Assembly: GCF_017355785.1 (NCBI RefSeq)
Contig: NZ_JAFEWE010000003.1
Location: 534,643 to 598,642, forward strand
Direction: 5' to 3'
DNA from: Desertivirga arenae
GTDB taxonomy: Bacteria; Bacteroidota; Bacteroidia; Sphingobacteriales; Sphingobacteriaceae
DNA length: 64,000 nt
The position numbers and the translations under genes are program-made. Below, piece after piece: positions 39,121 through 48,432 of the stretch; positions within the stretch are counted from its first letter, which is position 1; each line of letters opens with the position of its first letter. Under the pieces are notes generated by a model. That model was not told where the DNA came from, did no database searches, and worked only from the letters and a program-made list of their open reading frames with translations.

Positions 39121-40632
39121 TTAAAGAACTACTTCTTCAGATTTTGAAACTATAGTCCCCAACTGGTTCTCTAACTGTTTTTTCCATTCCTGGTACACCT
39201 TCTCGTACTCGCCAGCTTTTGTCGGCTCTATTAGCTGAAGAGGTTTCATATTGCTAAAAGCTTCTTCTTCAGAGCTGAAGATTCCTGCACCAATTCCTGC
39301 TCCGAGGGCAGCACCTGCACTACCATCGTTGGCATAAAACTCTACAGGAACATTTGTAGCATTAACAAATGCTTCGGTAAATACTGAACTTAAGAACAGA
39401 TTTGCCTTTCCAACCCTGATCACTTTCGGGTCCATTCCATTCTCGCGCATGATATCCAGTCCATAGCGGAATGCAAAAGCTATCCCCTCTTGTACAGCTC
39501 TGAAAATATGAGCGTTAGTATGGATATTAAGATCTATATTACTGAAATGAGCTCCTACGATCCTGTTGTTCAGCATACGCTCAGCACCGTTTCCAAAAGG
39601 CAGCACCCTTAGTCCCTTGCTTCCAATCTCAATAGACGATGCTTTAGCATTCATTTCACTGTAGGAAACGCCTGAGCCGATTAAATCCTTTACCCAGCGA
39701 TTTAAGATCCCTGTACCGTTAATACATAACAAAATTCCCAGTCGCCTCTCGTTTGTAGTATGATTGACATGTGCAAAGGTATTTACGCGGGACTGAGGAT
39801 CATAAGCCAGGTTATCACTTACACCGTATATTACACCAGAAGTTCCTGCTGTTGCCGCTACCTCTCCCGGCTTTAATACATTTAATGACAAAGCATTATT
39901 CGGTTGATCGCCTGCCTTATAAGAGACCGGAATTCCAAACCTTAACGAAAGTGATCTTGCTACCCCCTCAGAAACTTCACCGTGATTTGTAAACACGTTC
40001 TTTACCTCGGGAATTATTGTCGCGTCGAAACCGAAATAGGATATGATATCCTTCGATATCTCTTCATTTTTGAAATCCCAAAAGATTCCTTCAGACAGAG
40101 CTGACTCGCTTGTGGTTATTTTTCCTGTAAGCTTCATGGCAATAAAATCCCCGGGAAGCATCACTTTATGAATTCTGGAGAATATTTCAGGCTCATTTGC
40201 TTTTACCCATGCTAGTTTAGAAGCAGTAAAGTTACCTGGCGAATTTAAAAGATGAGATAAGCTTTTCTCCTCTCCTATTGTATCAAAGGCTCTATTACCG
40301 ATTTCAACTGCCCGGCTATCACACCAGATGATGGAATCTCTAAGAACGTTTTGATCCTTATCTACCACCACCAGGCCATGCATCTGGTAGGCAATTCCAA
40401 TTGCTTCAATATCCTGAGGATTGTAGAGACCTGAAGAATTCGCTTTTAAAATTGCTTGCTGAACATGTTCCCACCACATATCCGGCGATTGTTCAGCCCA
40501 ACCTGGTTGAACTGACTTTATCTCCGATTCGGTTTCTGGAAACTGTGCGGAAACAATGATCTCCTGCGTTGCTGATTTTACGATTGATACCTTAATTGAG
40601 GACGTACCTACATCTATTCCTAAAAGATACAT
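39121..40632 (-). CDS. xylB: Xylulokinase
   Basis: A 503-residue FGGY-family sugar kinase that phosphorylates D-xylulose. The N-terminal ATP/phosphate motif is LGIDVGTSSIKVSIV. WCDSRAVEIGN and AGDQPNNALSLNVLKPGEVAATAGTSGV mark the substrate and nucleotide sites. Xylulose is inferred from the adjacent xylA. Its promoter carries a 14-bp perfect palindrome placed to be bound by the divergent LacI-type regulator. Confidence 0.95.
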   Translation of the reverse strand: MYLLGIDVGTSSIKVSIVKSATQEIIVSAQFPETESEIKSVQPGWAEQSPDMWWEHVQQAILKANSSGLYNPQDIEAIGIAYQMHGLVVVDKDQNVLRDSIIWCDSRAVEIGNRAFDTIGEEKSLSHLLNSPGNFTASKLAWVKANEPEIFSRIHKVMLPGDFIAMKLTGKITTSESALSEGIFWDFKNEEISKDIISYFGFDATIIPEVKNVFTNHGEVSEGVARSLSLRFGIPVSYKAGDQPNNALSLNVLKPGEVAATAGTSGVIYGVSDNLAYDPQSRVNTFAHVNHTTNERRLGILLCINGTGILNRWVKDLIGSGVSYSEMNAKASSIEIGSKGLRVLPFGNGAERMLNNRIVGAHFSNIDLNIHTNAHIFRAVQEGIAFAFRYGLDIMRENGMDPKVIRVGKANLFLSSVFTEAFVNATNVPVEFYANDGSAGAALGAGIGAGIFSSEEEAFSNMKPLQLIEPTKAGEYEKVYQEWKKQLENQLGTIVSKSEEVVL

Positions 40633-40652
40633 TTTATAATTGGTTGCTTTAT

Positions 40653-40666
40653 TGCCAACGTTGGCA
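40653..40666. promoter_or_regulatory. Perfect 14-bp palindromic operator
   Basis: TGCCAACGTTGGCA reads identically on both strands. It lies directly downstream of the xylB -7 box, where a LacI-type repressor would block initiation. The divergent regulator gene starts 79 bases away. The even-spaced central CG is typical of LacI-family operators. Confidence 0.75.
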
Positions 40667-40697
40667 TAAAGGTATAGGTTAATAATTCAAACGCAAA
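40667..40697 (-). promoter_or_regulatory. Promoter of xylBA
   Basis: On the minus strand TTTG (40697-40694) is followed by exactly 19 bases and then TACCTTTA (40674-40667). This fits TTTG-N19-TAnnTTTG except for the last base of the -7 element. The operator begins at the next base. Confidence 0.7.
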
Positions 40698-40744
40698 ATA
40701 TTTTTATAAATAATTCGCATTTTTGAGAAATAAACCAGACTAGT

Positions 40745-41770
40745 TTGAAAAGGGTAACCATACTTGATATAGCCAAAGAGCTTAATATAACATTCTCGAC
40801 AGTAGCAAGGGCCTTGAATGACCACCCTGCTATCAGCGACGCGACAAAGAAGGCTGTAAGAGAAACGGCAGAAAGGTTAAATTACAGACAAAATAAGATC
40901 GCATCGTCTCTGAGGTCTGGGCGCAGTAATGTTATCGGGGTAATTGTTCCCTCTCTTCATGTCAGTTTCTTCAGTTCCGTTGTTCATGGCATTGAAAAAG
41001 TAATGAACGCTAATGGTTATGCAATCCTGCTCTATCAAACCAACGAATCGGAAAAGCAGCAAGCCAAAGGGATCGACACCTTTCTGCAATCACGGGTAGA
41101 CGGAATCATTGCATCTATCTCTCTTGATACGCAAGATGATTCTTCTTTTCAGGAAATCATTAAAAGAAATATTCCATTGATATTCTTTGACCGTTCTTTT
41201 GAGGACCTGAATGTTTCTTCAGTAACCATAGACGACTATAAGGGAGGATTTATTGCGACGGAACATCTGATAAAACAGGGTTATAGAAAGATCCTTCATA
41301 TTACTGCAGAGCAGAACATCTCCATTTTTAAAGAGCGCCTTCGTGGCTATGTTGACGCACTTGATTATTATAATATCCCGCTCAATGAAGATCTGATCAT
41401 CAAAGGCAATTTCTCGCTTGAATTCGGAAAGGACGTAGTGAAAGAGATGAAACAGAAAGGCATTGATTATGATGCTGTTTTTGCTCTGGAAGACTACACC
41501 GCTGCAGGTGTCATCCAACAGCTAATGGAATATAATATTCGCGTTCCTGAAGAGGTTGGTGTAATTGGCTTTGCAAATGAAGCATTTGGAAGTCTGGTAA
41601 CACCGCGTCTTTCCACAATTGACCAGCAAACAGTAAAGATGGGAGAAGAAGCTGCAAAGTTGTTTCTTGAGCTTAACAAGAAAGACAAAAACGCTACTGA
41701 AAGCACACGTAAAACAATAGTATTAGACCCCGTTTTACTTGTCCGGTCCTCATCAGACAGGAGATTTTAA
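40745..41770 (+). CDS. LacI-family transcriptional regulator, probable xylose regulator
   Basis: A 341-residue regulator with an N-terminal HTH (ILDIAKELNITFSTVARALNDHP, about 5-27). A periplasmic-binding-protein-like sensor domain follows (about 60-335, IGVIVPSLHVSFFSSVVHGIE). The start is a TTG at 40745, since the HTH would be lost from any later Met. Divergence from xylB and the operator palindrome between them suggest it controls xylBA, by inference. The inducer would be xylose or xylulose. galK follows after 85 bases with its own promoter. Confidence 0.94.
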   Translation: MKRVTILDIAKELNITFSTVARALNDHPAISDATKKAVRETAERLNYRQNKIASSLRSGRSNVIGVIVPSLHVSFFSSVVHGIEKVMNANGYAILLYQTNESEKQQAKGIDTFLQSRVDGIIASISLDTQDDSSFQEIIKRNIPLIFFDRSFEDLNVSSVTIDDYKGGFIATEHLIKQGYRKILHITAEQNISIFKERLRGYVDALDYYNIPLNEDLIIKGNFSLEFGKDVVKEMKQKGIDYDAVFALEDYTAAGVIQQLMEYNIRVPEEVGVIGFANEAFGSLVTPRLSTIDQQTVKMGEEAAKLFLELNKKDKNATESTRKTIVLDPVLLVRSSSDRRF

Positions 41771-41808
41771 AAAGCTGAACAAAGTGTAAAAAATACACTA
41801 TAAAAAAT

Positions 41809-41838
41809 ATTGAAAAAAACTTAAGATTATTACCTTTG
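41809..41838 (+). promoter_or_regulatory. Promoter of galK
   Basis: TACCTTTG at 41831-41838 matches the -7 consensus fully. TTG at 41810-41812 lies 18 bases upstream as a -33 element. The ATG of galK is 17 bases downstream of the -7 box. Confidence 0.65.
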
Positions 41839-41855
41839 AGCTCATTTCAAACGAC

Positions 41856-43007
41856 ATGTTAGACAACCTGAAAAAACAATTCGCTGAACTTTTCGGGCAA
41901 GAGAACCAGAACGTTTTTTTTGCTCCGGGAAGAGTTAACCTGATCGGCGAACATATTGATTACAATGGCGGTTTGGTTCTTCCCAGCGCTGTAACCTTTG
42001 GCACCTATTTATTAACTGCACCTAATAAGGATGGAGTTTTCCGTTTCAGAAGTACCAATTTCCCTGAACAACTGGATATTCCTGTGCAGGATGCCTACAA
42101 AAAAGAGGGCAAGGAATGGTTTTATTATCCTCTGGGAGTGATCCATCACCTTCTTCAGGAAGGCAAAAAAGTAGAGGGACTTGATCTTCTCTTTTTTGGT
42201 AATCTACCTATTGGCTCAGGTTTATCGTCTTCAGCTTCGGTGGAAGTAGTAATGGCTTATGCTTTAAACGAATTGTTTAACGGGGGACTATCCAGGTTAG
42301 ACATTGTTAAACTTACTAAGAAGGTTGAAAATGAATTTATTGGTGTGAATTCAGGCATCATGGATCAATTTGCCGTTACTTTTGGGGAGAAAGGAAAAGC
42401 AATAAAACTGAACTGTGAAACTTTAGATTACCAAATCGTAGACTGTAATCTGGGGGATCATTACCTGGCTATCATCAATACCAACAAGCCTCGTAAGCTT
42501 GCTGAGTCAAAATACAATGAACGTGTTCGTGAATGTGCTACCGCCTTGCAGGCATTGCAGCAGAAGCTGGTAGTAAATAACCTTTGCGATATTGATTCTG
42601 AAACCTTCCATGCAAATAAAGCGCTTATCACTGATAGCGTTGTTCTGAGAAGAGCTCAACATGTGATTGAAGAGAATGAGCGTGTATACCTTGCAGCAAA
42701 AGCTCTGGCAGAAAACCGTTTGGAGGACTTCGGTCAATTGATGTACGCATCGCACGACTCTTTAAAAAATCTTTACGAAGTGTCTGGTGTGGAATTAGAT
42801 ACGATCGTAGAGTTTTGCTTAAGTTATCCGGAGGTTACCGGGGCCAGAATGACGGGCGCCGGGTTTGGAGGTTGTGCAATTGCCCTGGTAAAAAAGGATG
42901 CATTTGAGGATTTCAGCGAAAAAATAGCTGTTTACTATACTGAGAAGATTGGTTATGCACCATCAGTGTATAGTTCAGAGATCGGCAAGGGCGTTAGCGA
43001 GCTGTAA
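41856..43007 (+). CDS. galK: Galactokinase
   Basis: A 383-residue GHMP kinase making galactose-1-phosphate (Leloir pathway). The galactokinase signature GRVNLIGEHIDYNGG is near residues 26-40. The ATP loop LPIGSGLSSSASVE is at about 118-131, and the third motif TGAGFGGCAIALV is near the C-terminus. No galT, galE or transporter is adjacent. It has its own promoter and terminator, so it is probably monocistronic. Confidence 0.97.
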   Translation: MLDNLKKQFAELFGQENQNVFFAPGRVNLIGEHIDYNGGLVLPSAVTFGTYLLTAPNKDGVFRFRSTNFPEQLDIPVQDAYKKEGKEWFYYPLGVIHHLLQEGKKVEGLDLLFFGNLPIGSGLSSSASVEVVMAYALNELFNGGLSRLDIVKLTKKVENEFIGVNSGIMDQFAVTFGEKGKAIKLNCETLDYQIVDCNLGDHYLAIINTNKPRKLAESKYNERVRECATALQALQQKLVVNNLCDIDSETFHANKALITDSVVLRRAQHVIEENERVYLAAKALAENRLEDFGQLMYASHDSLKNLYEVSGVELDTIVEFCLSYPEVTGARMTGAGFGGCAIALVKKDAFEDFSEKIAVYYTEKIGYAPSVYSSEIGKGVSEL

Positions 43008-43026
43008 AAGTTTAAAAATATTTACT

Positions 43027-43080
43027 GAGGTTATCTTAATAATGGCGTAACGCTTCTTTTAAGATAACCTCTTTTCTTTT
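43027..43080 (+). terminator. Terminator of galK
   Basis: GAGGTTATCTTA (43027-43038) pairs with its complement at 43060-43071, followed by a T-rich tract. Confidence 0.85.
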
Positions 43081-43102
43081 TCTATAAATTGATATTCTCC
43101 AT

Positions 43103-43639
43103 ATGCGGAAGTTAAAGCTTGATGAATTAAACCGGGTAAGCGTTGAAGACTTTAAAAAACAGGAAAAGCTGCCGGTAACGGTAATACTTGACAGTGTAAG
43201 GAGCCTTCACAATGTTGGATCTGTATTTAGAACCTCTGACGGGTTTGCGGTTGAAAGAATTATTCTTTGTGGAATTACAGGGCAGCCACCACACCGGGAA
43301 ATTGAAAAAACAGCATTAGGTGCTACCCAATCTATTGACTGGTATTACTACGAAGATATAACCGAGGCCGTTAATGAATTAAAAGGGAGCGGTTACAAAA
43401 TAATTGCGATTGAACAAGCGGAGAATAGCACCGACCTAAATAAGTTTAAACCCAAGGAAACTGATCGTTATGCTCTGATCTTTGGAAATGAGGTAAATGG
43501 TGTGTCTGATGAAGCGATGAAACTGATAGATGCCTGCATCGAAATACCGCAGTTTGGCACCAAGCATTCCTTCAACATAGTGGTTTCGGCAGGAATTGTA
43601 CTTTGGGATTTCTTCGCGAAGTTAAACCTGAACTATTAG
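43103..43639 (+). CDS. SpoU/TrmH-family RNA 2'-O-methyltransferase
   Basis: A 178-residue SPOUT methyltransferase consisting of the catalytic knot alone. Motif 1 is NVGSVFRTSDGF, motif 2 is LIFGNEVNGVS, and motif 3 is IPQFGTKHSFNIVVSAGIVLWDF. The substrate, tRNA or rRNA, cannot be told. It is a single gene between two hairpins. Confidence 0.93.
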   Translation: MRKLKLDELNRVSVEDFKKQEKLPVTVILDSVRSLHNVGSVFRTSDGFAVERIILCGITGQPPHREIEKTALGATQSIDWYYYEDITEAVNELKGSGYKIIAIEQAENSTDLNKFKPKETDRYALIFGNEVNGVSDEAMKLIDACIEIPQFGTKHSFNIVVSAGIVLWDFFAKLNLNY

Positions 43640-43677
43640 GCGCAGCAACTGATTTAACTGGTGCAGTTGAAATAATA

Positions 43678-43716
43678 TCAGGATAAAAGTCTTATTTATT
43701 GCGGCTCTTATCCTGA
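43678..43716. terminator. Hairpin between convergent trmH-like and UbiD genes
   Basis: TCAGGATAA (43678-43686) pairs with TTATCCTGA (43708-43716) over nine bases with a 21-base loop. Confidence 0.6.
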
Positions 43717-43721
43717 TGCTT

Positions 43722-45557
43722 TTATATAATTCCATAGAGTGAACCGCCCTTAGCTCCCAGCCGATCCACCTTTCTTTCAATTGCCGGATCTGCAATCAAT
43801 TCGGGAGCATGATGAGGTTTCTTTCGGGCATCAATTATTACAGGTCCCCTGCAACCCCAGTGTTTATGCTCAATGAAGCTATCAACACCATAAATATCAT
43901 GTGATGGATTACTTCGGGTAAAGGTGACCCATACCAGGTTATTTATATTTGCTGCCGTGAAACCGGCATCGTCACATAAAACAATTAAACCGATCCCTTG
44001 CAGGTCCTGACCCTTGAATCCTTCGTTCAATAATGCGATCTGTTCAGAGGTCTCCCTCTCGGAATTAAAGACAGGAGACTCAATAGCAAGAACTCCCGGA
44101 ATAGCAAGTTTACAATTAGTAAACGGGCGGGGACTAGCAAAACTAGTCGGTAGTTCCTTCCACAAATCCCTCTTCTTTTCGCCGGCAGCAGCGAAAACAA
44201 CTTTTGATCCACTATTAAGATCTCCCCCACTATAGTCAAGGGTATCAATTGTAGTTTTGGTATGAAAATGAAGGTCCCGGGTAAAATCCAATCTTTCAAG
44301 CATATGTATCAGGAACCCGGCTATATCATGCGTATGGAGGTCTGGATTATCCTCCTTAGCAGATATAAAAAGGTATTTCGCCAAACTTAACTGGTTCTTA
44401 CCCAAAATATGGTTTGAGATGGTCAGGATCTCCTGGGGCTTTCTCTCTTTGAGATAAGGCGTATAACGTTCACTACCTATTGCAAATAATAGTGGATGGA
44501 CCCCTGCTGCATCGACCGCATTCACTTCATGCAAGCCATGAATTTCTTTAGGCAGTGCAGACCCTGAAATCTCGTGAATCAAAGCACCGAAACTGGTATC
44601 TTCCTGAGGGGGCCTACCTACGACGGTAAAAGACCAAATGGGGTCCTTCCGGTGGTACACCTTATGCACTTTCATCAGCGGAAAGGGATGTACGAGACTA
44701 TAATAACCCAGGTGATCTCCAAAAGGGCCTTCCGGTTTATTCTCTTGAGGATACACTGTCCCGGTAATTACAAAATCAGCATCAGCAGAAATACAGAAGC
44801 CTTCATCATCATAAAAGTACCTGAATCTTCTGTTCCCCAGAGCCCCGGCGAAAGTCATTTCCGACAGACCTTCAGGAAGTGGCATTACAGCCGCCAAAGG
44901 ATGAGAAGGAGGACCGCCTACAAAAATGCTGACTTTTAAGGGCTCACCTTTTGCGTTAGCCTTAGTTTGATGAACACCAATGCCACGGTGTAGCTGATAA
45001 TGAAGCCCTATCTCTTTATCCTGTATATAATCATTACCCCCTAACTGAATCCTGTACATTCCCAGGTTGGCATTCATTATACCAGGCTTTTCAATATCCT
45101 CTGTATAGACCTGCGGCATAGTCACAAAAGGCCCGCCATCCAATGGCCAATTTACAATCTGAGGAAGTTCAGATATTTTAGTTTGTCCATAACTAACAGG
45201 AGCGGTACGTACCTTTGTTGGTAAAGCTGAAAAGGCAGTATAAGCAACATCAACATATTTAAAGGGGTTCTTTGCTGCTTTTACCGGGTCAGATTTAAGA
45301 TCTACCAAAACTTTGATCTTGTCAAGGGTATCCCGGAAAAGGAATTTAGACCGGTCAAGGGTTCCAAATAAATTGGACACCGCAGGAAACTTAGATCCTT
45401 TAATATTTTCAAAAAGCAAAGCAGGACCTTGCTTTTCATAAACTCTCAAATGAATAGCAGCCATCTCAAGGTATGGATCCACTTCTTCTTTAACTCGCAC
45501 GAGAAGTTTATTCCGCTCCAGGTCTGCCACACATTCCTGTAAACTCTTATATCCCAT
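43722..45557 (-). CDS. UbiD-family menaquinone biosynthesis decarboxylase
   Basis: A 611-residue prenylated-FMN-dependent decarboxylase. ENKPEGPFGDHLGYYS is the family signature with its catalytic Glu, and IQLGGNDYIQDKEIGLHYQLHRGIGVH is the N-terminal cofactor region. The length matches the menaquinone (SCO4490-like) subgroup. With mqnA and mqnE 6-10 kb away, it is most likely the late decarboxylase of the futalosine pathway (inferred). The UbiX partner making prFMN is not adjacent. Confidence 0.9.
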   Translation of the reverse strand: MGYKSLQECVADLERNKLLVRVKEEVDPYLEMAAIHLRVYEKQGPALLFENIKGSKFPAVSNLFGTLDRSKFLFRDTLDKIKVLVDLKSDPVKAAKNPFKYVDVAYTAFSALPTKVRTAPVSYGQTKISELPQIVNWPLDGGPFVTMPQVYTEDIEKPGIMNANLGMYRIQLGGNDYIQDKEIGLHYQLHRGIGVHQTKANAKGEPLKVSIFVGGPPSHPLAAVMPLPEGLSEMTFAGALGNRRFRYFYDDEGFCISADADFVITGTVYPQENKPEGPFGDHLGYYSLVHPFPLMKVHKVYHRKDPIWSFTVVGRPPQEDTSFGALIHEISGSALPKEIHGLHEVNAVDAAGVHPLLFAIGSERYTPYLKERKPQEILTISNHILGKNQLSLAKYLFISAKEDNPDLHTHDIAGFLIHMLERLDFTRDLHFHTKTTIDTLDYSGGDLNSGSKVVFAAAGEKKRDLWKELPTSFASPRPFTNCKLAIPGVLAIESPVFNSERETSEQIALLNEGFKGQDLQGIGLIVLCDDAGFTAANINNLVWVTFTRSNPSHDIYGVDSFIEHKHWGCRGPVIIDARKKPHHAPELIADPAIERKVDRLGAKGGSLYGII

Positions 45558-45909
45558 TTATAACTATTAGAACCTCTAAAATATTAATAGCCAAAGGTAT
45601 CGAATTGTAAGTACTTGGAAATTTTTACTTTGACTTTTACAAACAGCCGAAGTAGCAAAACCGCCCTTCAATTGGAATTAATATAACAAACTCGATTATT
45701 TTATAGAAAACTTTCAATACATATCTTTAAAGATTACTAATTAAACAATTACGTTTATTAATCTTTTAATGAAAACGTTTCTGAATCGCTATTTTTTTGA
45801 AAGTTCAAAAAAAAGCGCCATTAAATATCAAACTATCATAAAAGTTATTTTTTATTTAACGATTTATCATTTTATTTATACTTTTGTTGTGTAATTAATA
45901 CAAAACGTT
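45558..45909. other. 352-base A/T-rich divergent intergenic region
   Basis: It separates the UbiD gene (-) from a secreted protein gene (+). No ORF of note or known RNA was seen. It contains an imperfect T7/A8 hairpin (45788-45816) and a candidate -7 box for the plus-strand gene (45879-45886). Confidence 0.6.
45879..45886 (+). promoter_or_regulatory. -7 box for the PepSY-like protein gene
   Basis: TACTTTTG fits TAnnTTTG and lies 23 bases before the ATG at 45910. The -33 element is unclear (TTTA at 45855-45858). Confidence 0.55.
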
Positions 45910-46410
45910 ATGAAACACTTACTCTTCGCTACTCTACTTACCATCTTTTCGGTAGCGGGTTTTGCTTCCGAAAACATTGACAAAAAGGACGATTCTAAAA
46001 ATATTTCATACAACGCAAAAAAACAGCTTGAGTCAGAATTCGCTGGAGCTAAAGACGTTACATGGACAGCTAATGAGGATTATCAAAAAGCATCCTTTAG
46101 CTTAGAAGGTAAAAAACTTACAGCTCTATTCGACATTCAAGGCAATTATCTCGGAGCTACACAAATAGTAGCCTTCGAAGAACTTCCGGCAGAAGCGAAA
46201 AAAAGCATTGAAAAATATTACAAAGGTTTTGCTTTCTCAGGAGCATTGAAAGTAGTTGCAAGACCTTCTAATGATTATCAAAGCAATGATGTTGGTACGT
46301 ACTGGATCGATCTTGCAAAAGATACCAAAGAAGTTTATTTAAACTACACTTCAAGTACAGGATTATCTTTCTATAAGAACATTGAAGGAGCATCATCAGC
46401 AAAGAATTAA
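45910..46410 (+). CDS. Secreted PepSY-like (BLIP-like) protein
   Basis: A 166-residue protein with a signal peptide (MKHLLFATLLTIFSVAGFAS). It carries one or two repeats of the Bacteroidetes PepSY-like/DUF2874 type. The first is FAGAKDVTWTANEDYQKASFSLEGK with a downstream FDIQGNYLGATQ, and LPAEAKKSIEKYYKG links to a weaker copy. These are periplasmic or secreted proteins of unknown function. It has its own promoter and a strong terminator. Confidence 0.85.
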   Translation: MKHLLFATLLTIFSVAGFASENIDKKDDSKNISYNAKKQLESEFAGAKDVTWTANEDYQKASFSLEGKKLTALFDIQGNYLGATQIVAFEELPAEAKKSIEKYYKGFAFSGALKVVARPSNDYQSNDVGTYWIDLAKDTKEVYLNYTSSTGLSFYKNIEGASSAKN

Positions 46411-46458
46411 TCAAAGATTTTAGTTTTAGATTTAGTTTTTAATAGTTCTACCTACAGA

Positions 46459-46489
46459 TAGCCAGCAATAAATTGCTGGCTATTTTTTT
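46459..46489 (+). terminator. Terminator of the PepSY-like gene
   Basis: TAGCCAGCAA and its perfect complement (46473-46482) flank a four-base loop, followed by seven T residues. Confidence 0.92.
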
Positions 46490-46576
46490 GAACCTAATTC
46501 CCTGTTCAATGGTCAGAAAGAAGCTGAAAACTAATAGATGCTGAGGCCCTGAATTCAGCTCATGAAGAATTTCCTT

Positions 46577-47479
46577 TTAAAAGTATAGATCAGCTGCAAC
46601 CCGGAAGGTGTTGCAATGAGCATCCACGATATCCTGAATCCTGGTGGAATATCCGCCGCCCATACTTACTTGTACAGGAATTTTATTTGACTTACAAGCC
46701 GCTAGAACTTTCCTGTCCCTTTCCTTACAGCCTTCCTTACTTAAGCTTAAATGTCCAAGTTTGTCTGTAGCTAATACATCTACGCCTGAAAGATAAAACA
46801 CAAAATCAGGATTGAAGTCCTGGAACACTTTAGGTAGCATGTCGTCCAAAATATTTAAATAAGCATCATCTTTAATTCCAATTTCCAGGCCGATATCAAG
46901 GTCCGACTTTTCTTTCCGGAATGGAAAGTTCTTTTCAGCATGAACAGATAGGGTAAAGACCTGAGGGTTATCATAGAATATCTGAGCAGTTCCATTCCCC
47001 TGGTGCACATCAAGGTCGATGATTAAAATCCTCGAGGCGAGATTCTTTTTCAATAAGTAGTTTGCAGCGATAGCCTGGTCATTCAATAAGCAGAAACCTT
47101 CACACCAGTTCGATCCTGCATGATGGGTACCACCTGCTACATTAAAAGCAACACCATTTTCAATAGCGAAATAACAACCGTCAATAGTACCTTGAGCGAT
47201 TATTGTTTCTCTGCTCACTAATTGCTCTGTTAAAGGGAAGCCTGATCTTCTGATTTCCGGGGGTGTCAAGTTTATGTCTCTTAACCGTTCCCAATATGCT
47301 TGTTCATGAGTAAGCAGAATTACATCTTCACTAACTGGCTCCGGTGAAAACAAGTTGTCCTGAGAGATTAGCCCTTCATACAAAAGCTGACCAGGAATGA
47401 GCTCATATTTGAGCATTGGAAAACGGTGTCCCGGCGGCAAAGGCAAAACATAGGATGAATTATAGGCTATTTTTAACAC
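46577..47479 (-). CDS. Histone deacetylase-family (acetoin utilisation AcuC/HDAC-like) protein
   Basis: A 300-residue Zn deacetylase-fold protein. The paired catalytic His are in GGTHHAGSNWCEGFC. ILIIDLDVHQGNGTA carries the metal-ligand Asp and His, and FYLSGVDVLATDKLGHLSLS the remaining Asp. Bacterial members deacetylate acetylated proteins or small amines; the substrate is unknown. Members of this short form (about 300) are common in Bacteroidetes. Confidence 0.93.
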   Translation of the reverse strand: MLKIAYNSSYVLPLPPGHRFPMLKYELIPGQLLYEGLISQDNLFSPEPVSEDVILLTHEQAYWERLRDINLTPPEIRRSGFPLTEQLVSRETIIAQGTIDGCYFAIENGVAFNVAGGTHHAGSNWCEGFCLLNDQAIAANYLLKKNLASRILIIDLDVHQGNGTAQIFYDNPQVFTLSVHAEKNFPFRKEKSDLDIGLEIGIKDDAYLNILDDMLPKVFQDFNPDFVFYLSGVDVLATDKLGHLSLSKEGCKERDRKVLAACKSNKIPVQVSMGGGYSTRIQDIVDAHCNTFRVAADLYF

Positions 47480-47532
47480 AATGAAATGCTATCCTGAAAT
47501 AAATGCAAATTAAAGTATCAATTGCACTAAAC

Positions 47533-47561
47533 AAAAAACGCCGTCCATAAAGACAGCGTTT
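47533..47561 (-). terminator. Terminator after slyD
   Basis: On the minus strand a ten-pair stem with one G-T wobble and a six-base loop is followed by six T residues, just past the slyD stop. Confidence 0.82.
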
Positions 47562-47581
47562 CTAATGATTTATAACTTCTA

Positions 47582-48079
47582 TTAATGTCCGGAGTGTCCG
47601 TCAACGCCATGTGCGTGACCGTGAGACAATTCTTCTTCAGTTGCTTCACGAACATTTAAGATCTGTCCTTTAAAGTGAAGATCCTGACCAGCCATTGGGT
47701 GGTTCAAATCAACAATAACAGCCGCATCAGAAACGTTAGTTACACGTGCGCGAAAATGATTTCCCTGATTGTCCTGAAGTGGCAAAACAGAATCTACTTG
47801 TGGTAGGTCCATTCCCTGAAACATCTCGACTCCTAATTCTGCAATTGCATTATCGTCTCTTTCACCATACGCATCGCCGGCAGCAAGATGAAAATCATAA
47901 GAATCTCCAGAAGAAAGACCATTTAAATTTTCTTCAAACTTTGGTAACATCATACCAACGCCATAAAGAAATACTAATGGTTGCTCTTCAGTAGCCTTCT
48001 CAACGAATACCTCCTGACCATCTTGATTAGTGTACAAATCGTACGTAAGCGCAACTACGCTATTTGGCTGAATTTTCAT
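47582..48079 (-). CDS. slyD: FKBP-type peptidyl-prolyl isomerase, SlyD-like
   Basis: A 165-residue protein with an FKBP domain interrupted by the IF (chaperone) insert, as in SlyD. PLVFLYGVGMMLPKFEENLNGLSSGD and GDAYGERDD are hallmark stretches, and NHPMAGQDLHFKG closes the FKBP fold. The tail is His-rich (HGHAHGVDGHSGH), a metal-binding feature linked to nickel handling in SlyD. It has its own terminator. Confidence 0.95.
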   Translation of the reverse strand: MKIQPNSVVALTYDLYTNQDGQEVFVEKATEEQPLVFLYGVGMMLPKFEENLNGLSSGDSYDFHLAAGDAYGERDDNAIAELGVEMFQGMDLPQVDSVLPLQDNQGNHFRARVTNVSDAAVIVDLNHPMAGQDLHFKGQILNVREATEEELSHGHAHGVDGHSGH

Positions 48080-48432
48080 ATTATGTTTGTATAAAATATT
48101 GCCGGAAACCTTATTAAAAATATCCAGCTTTTTAATGATTAACCTTTAACCTGTACTGAAAGGTAACGGGCAAATTGCGGTTCTGTTTTATAAAAAATTA
48201 TTGTGTACCCGGAGGGGGACAATTGCGGGTAAAGGTGAAGAAAAAACTTTAAAAACAATCATAAAATCTAAAATTCCAAGGAAAGTAATCACTGGAGTAT
48301 TAACCTGCGAGAAAAGAATACAAGGAACAATAACAATGTTTAATGTAACACGTTATGAAATTGGATGATATGAATCATTTTATATCATCCAATTTCATTT
48401 GATCTTAGTCATGTACTTAATTGATAATCAAA
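48080..48432. other. 353-base intergenic region before the microprotein
   Basis: No gene over about 60 codons was seen on either strand. The main structure is the 17-bp perfect stem-loop at 48355-48398. The rest is A/T-rich without recognisable motifs. Confidence 0.55.
48355..48398. repeat. Perfect 17-bp inverted repeat, 10-base loop
   Basis: The arm 48355-48371 (ATGAAATTGGATGATAT) is the exact reverse complement of 48382-48398. It lies 34 bases upstream of a putative 35-codon gene. The right arm is followed by TTGATC, with no long T tract. Confidence 0.85.

Noticed and set aside
44574..44939. 121-codon frame on the plus strand
   Set aside because: Antisense to the UbiD gene; no motif.
48355..48402. 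15-codon frame within the stem-loop
   Set aside because: The frame follows from the inverted repeat itself and is too short to support.
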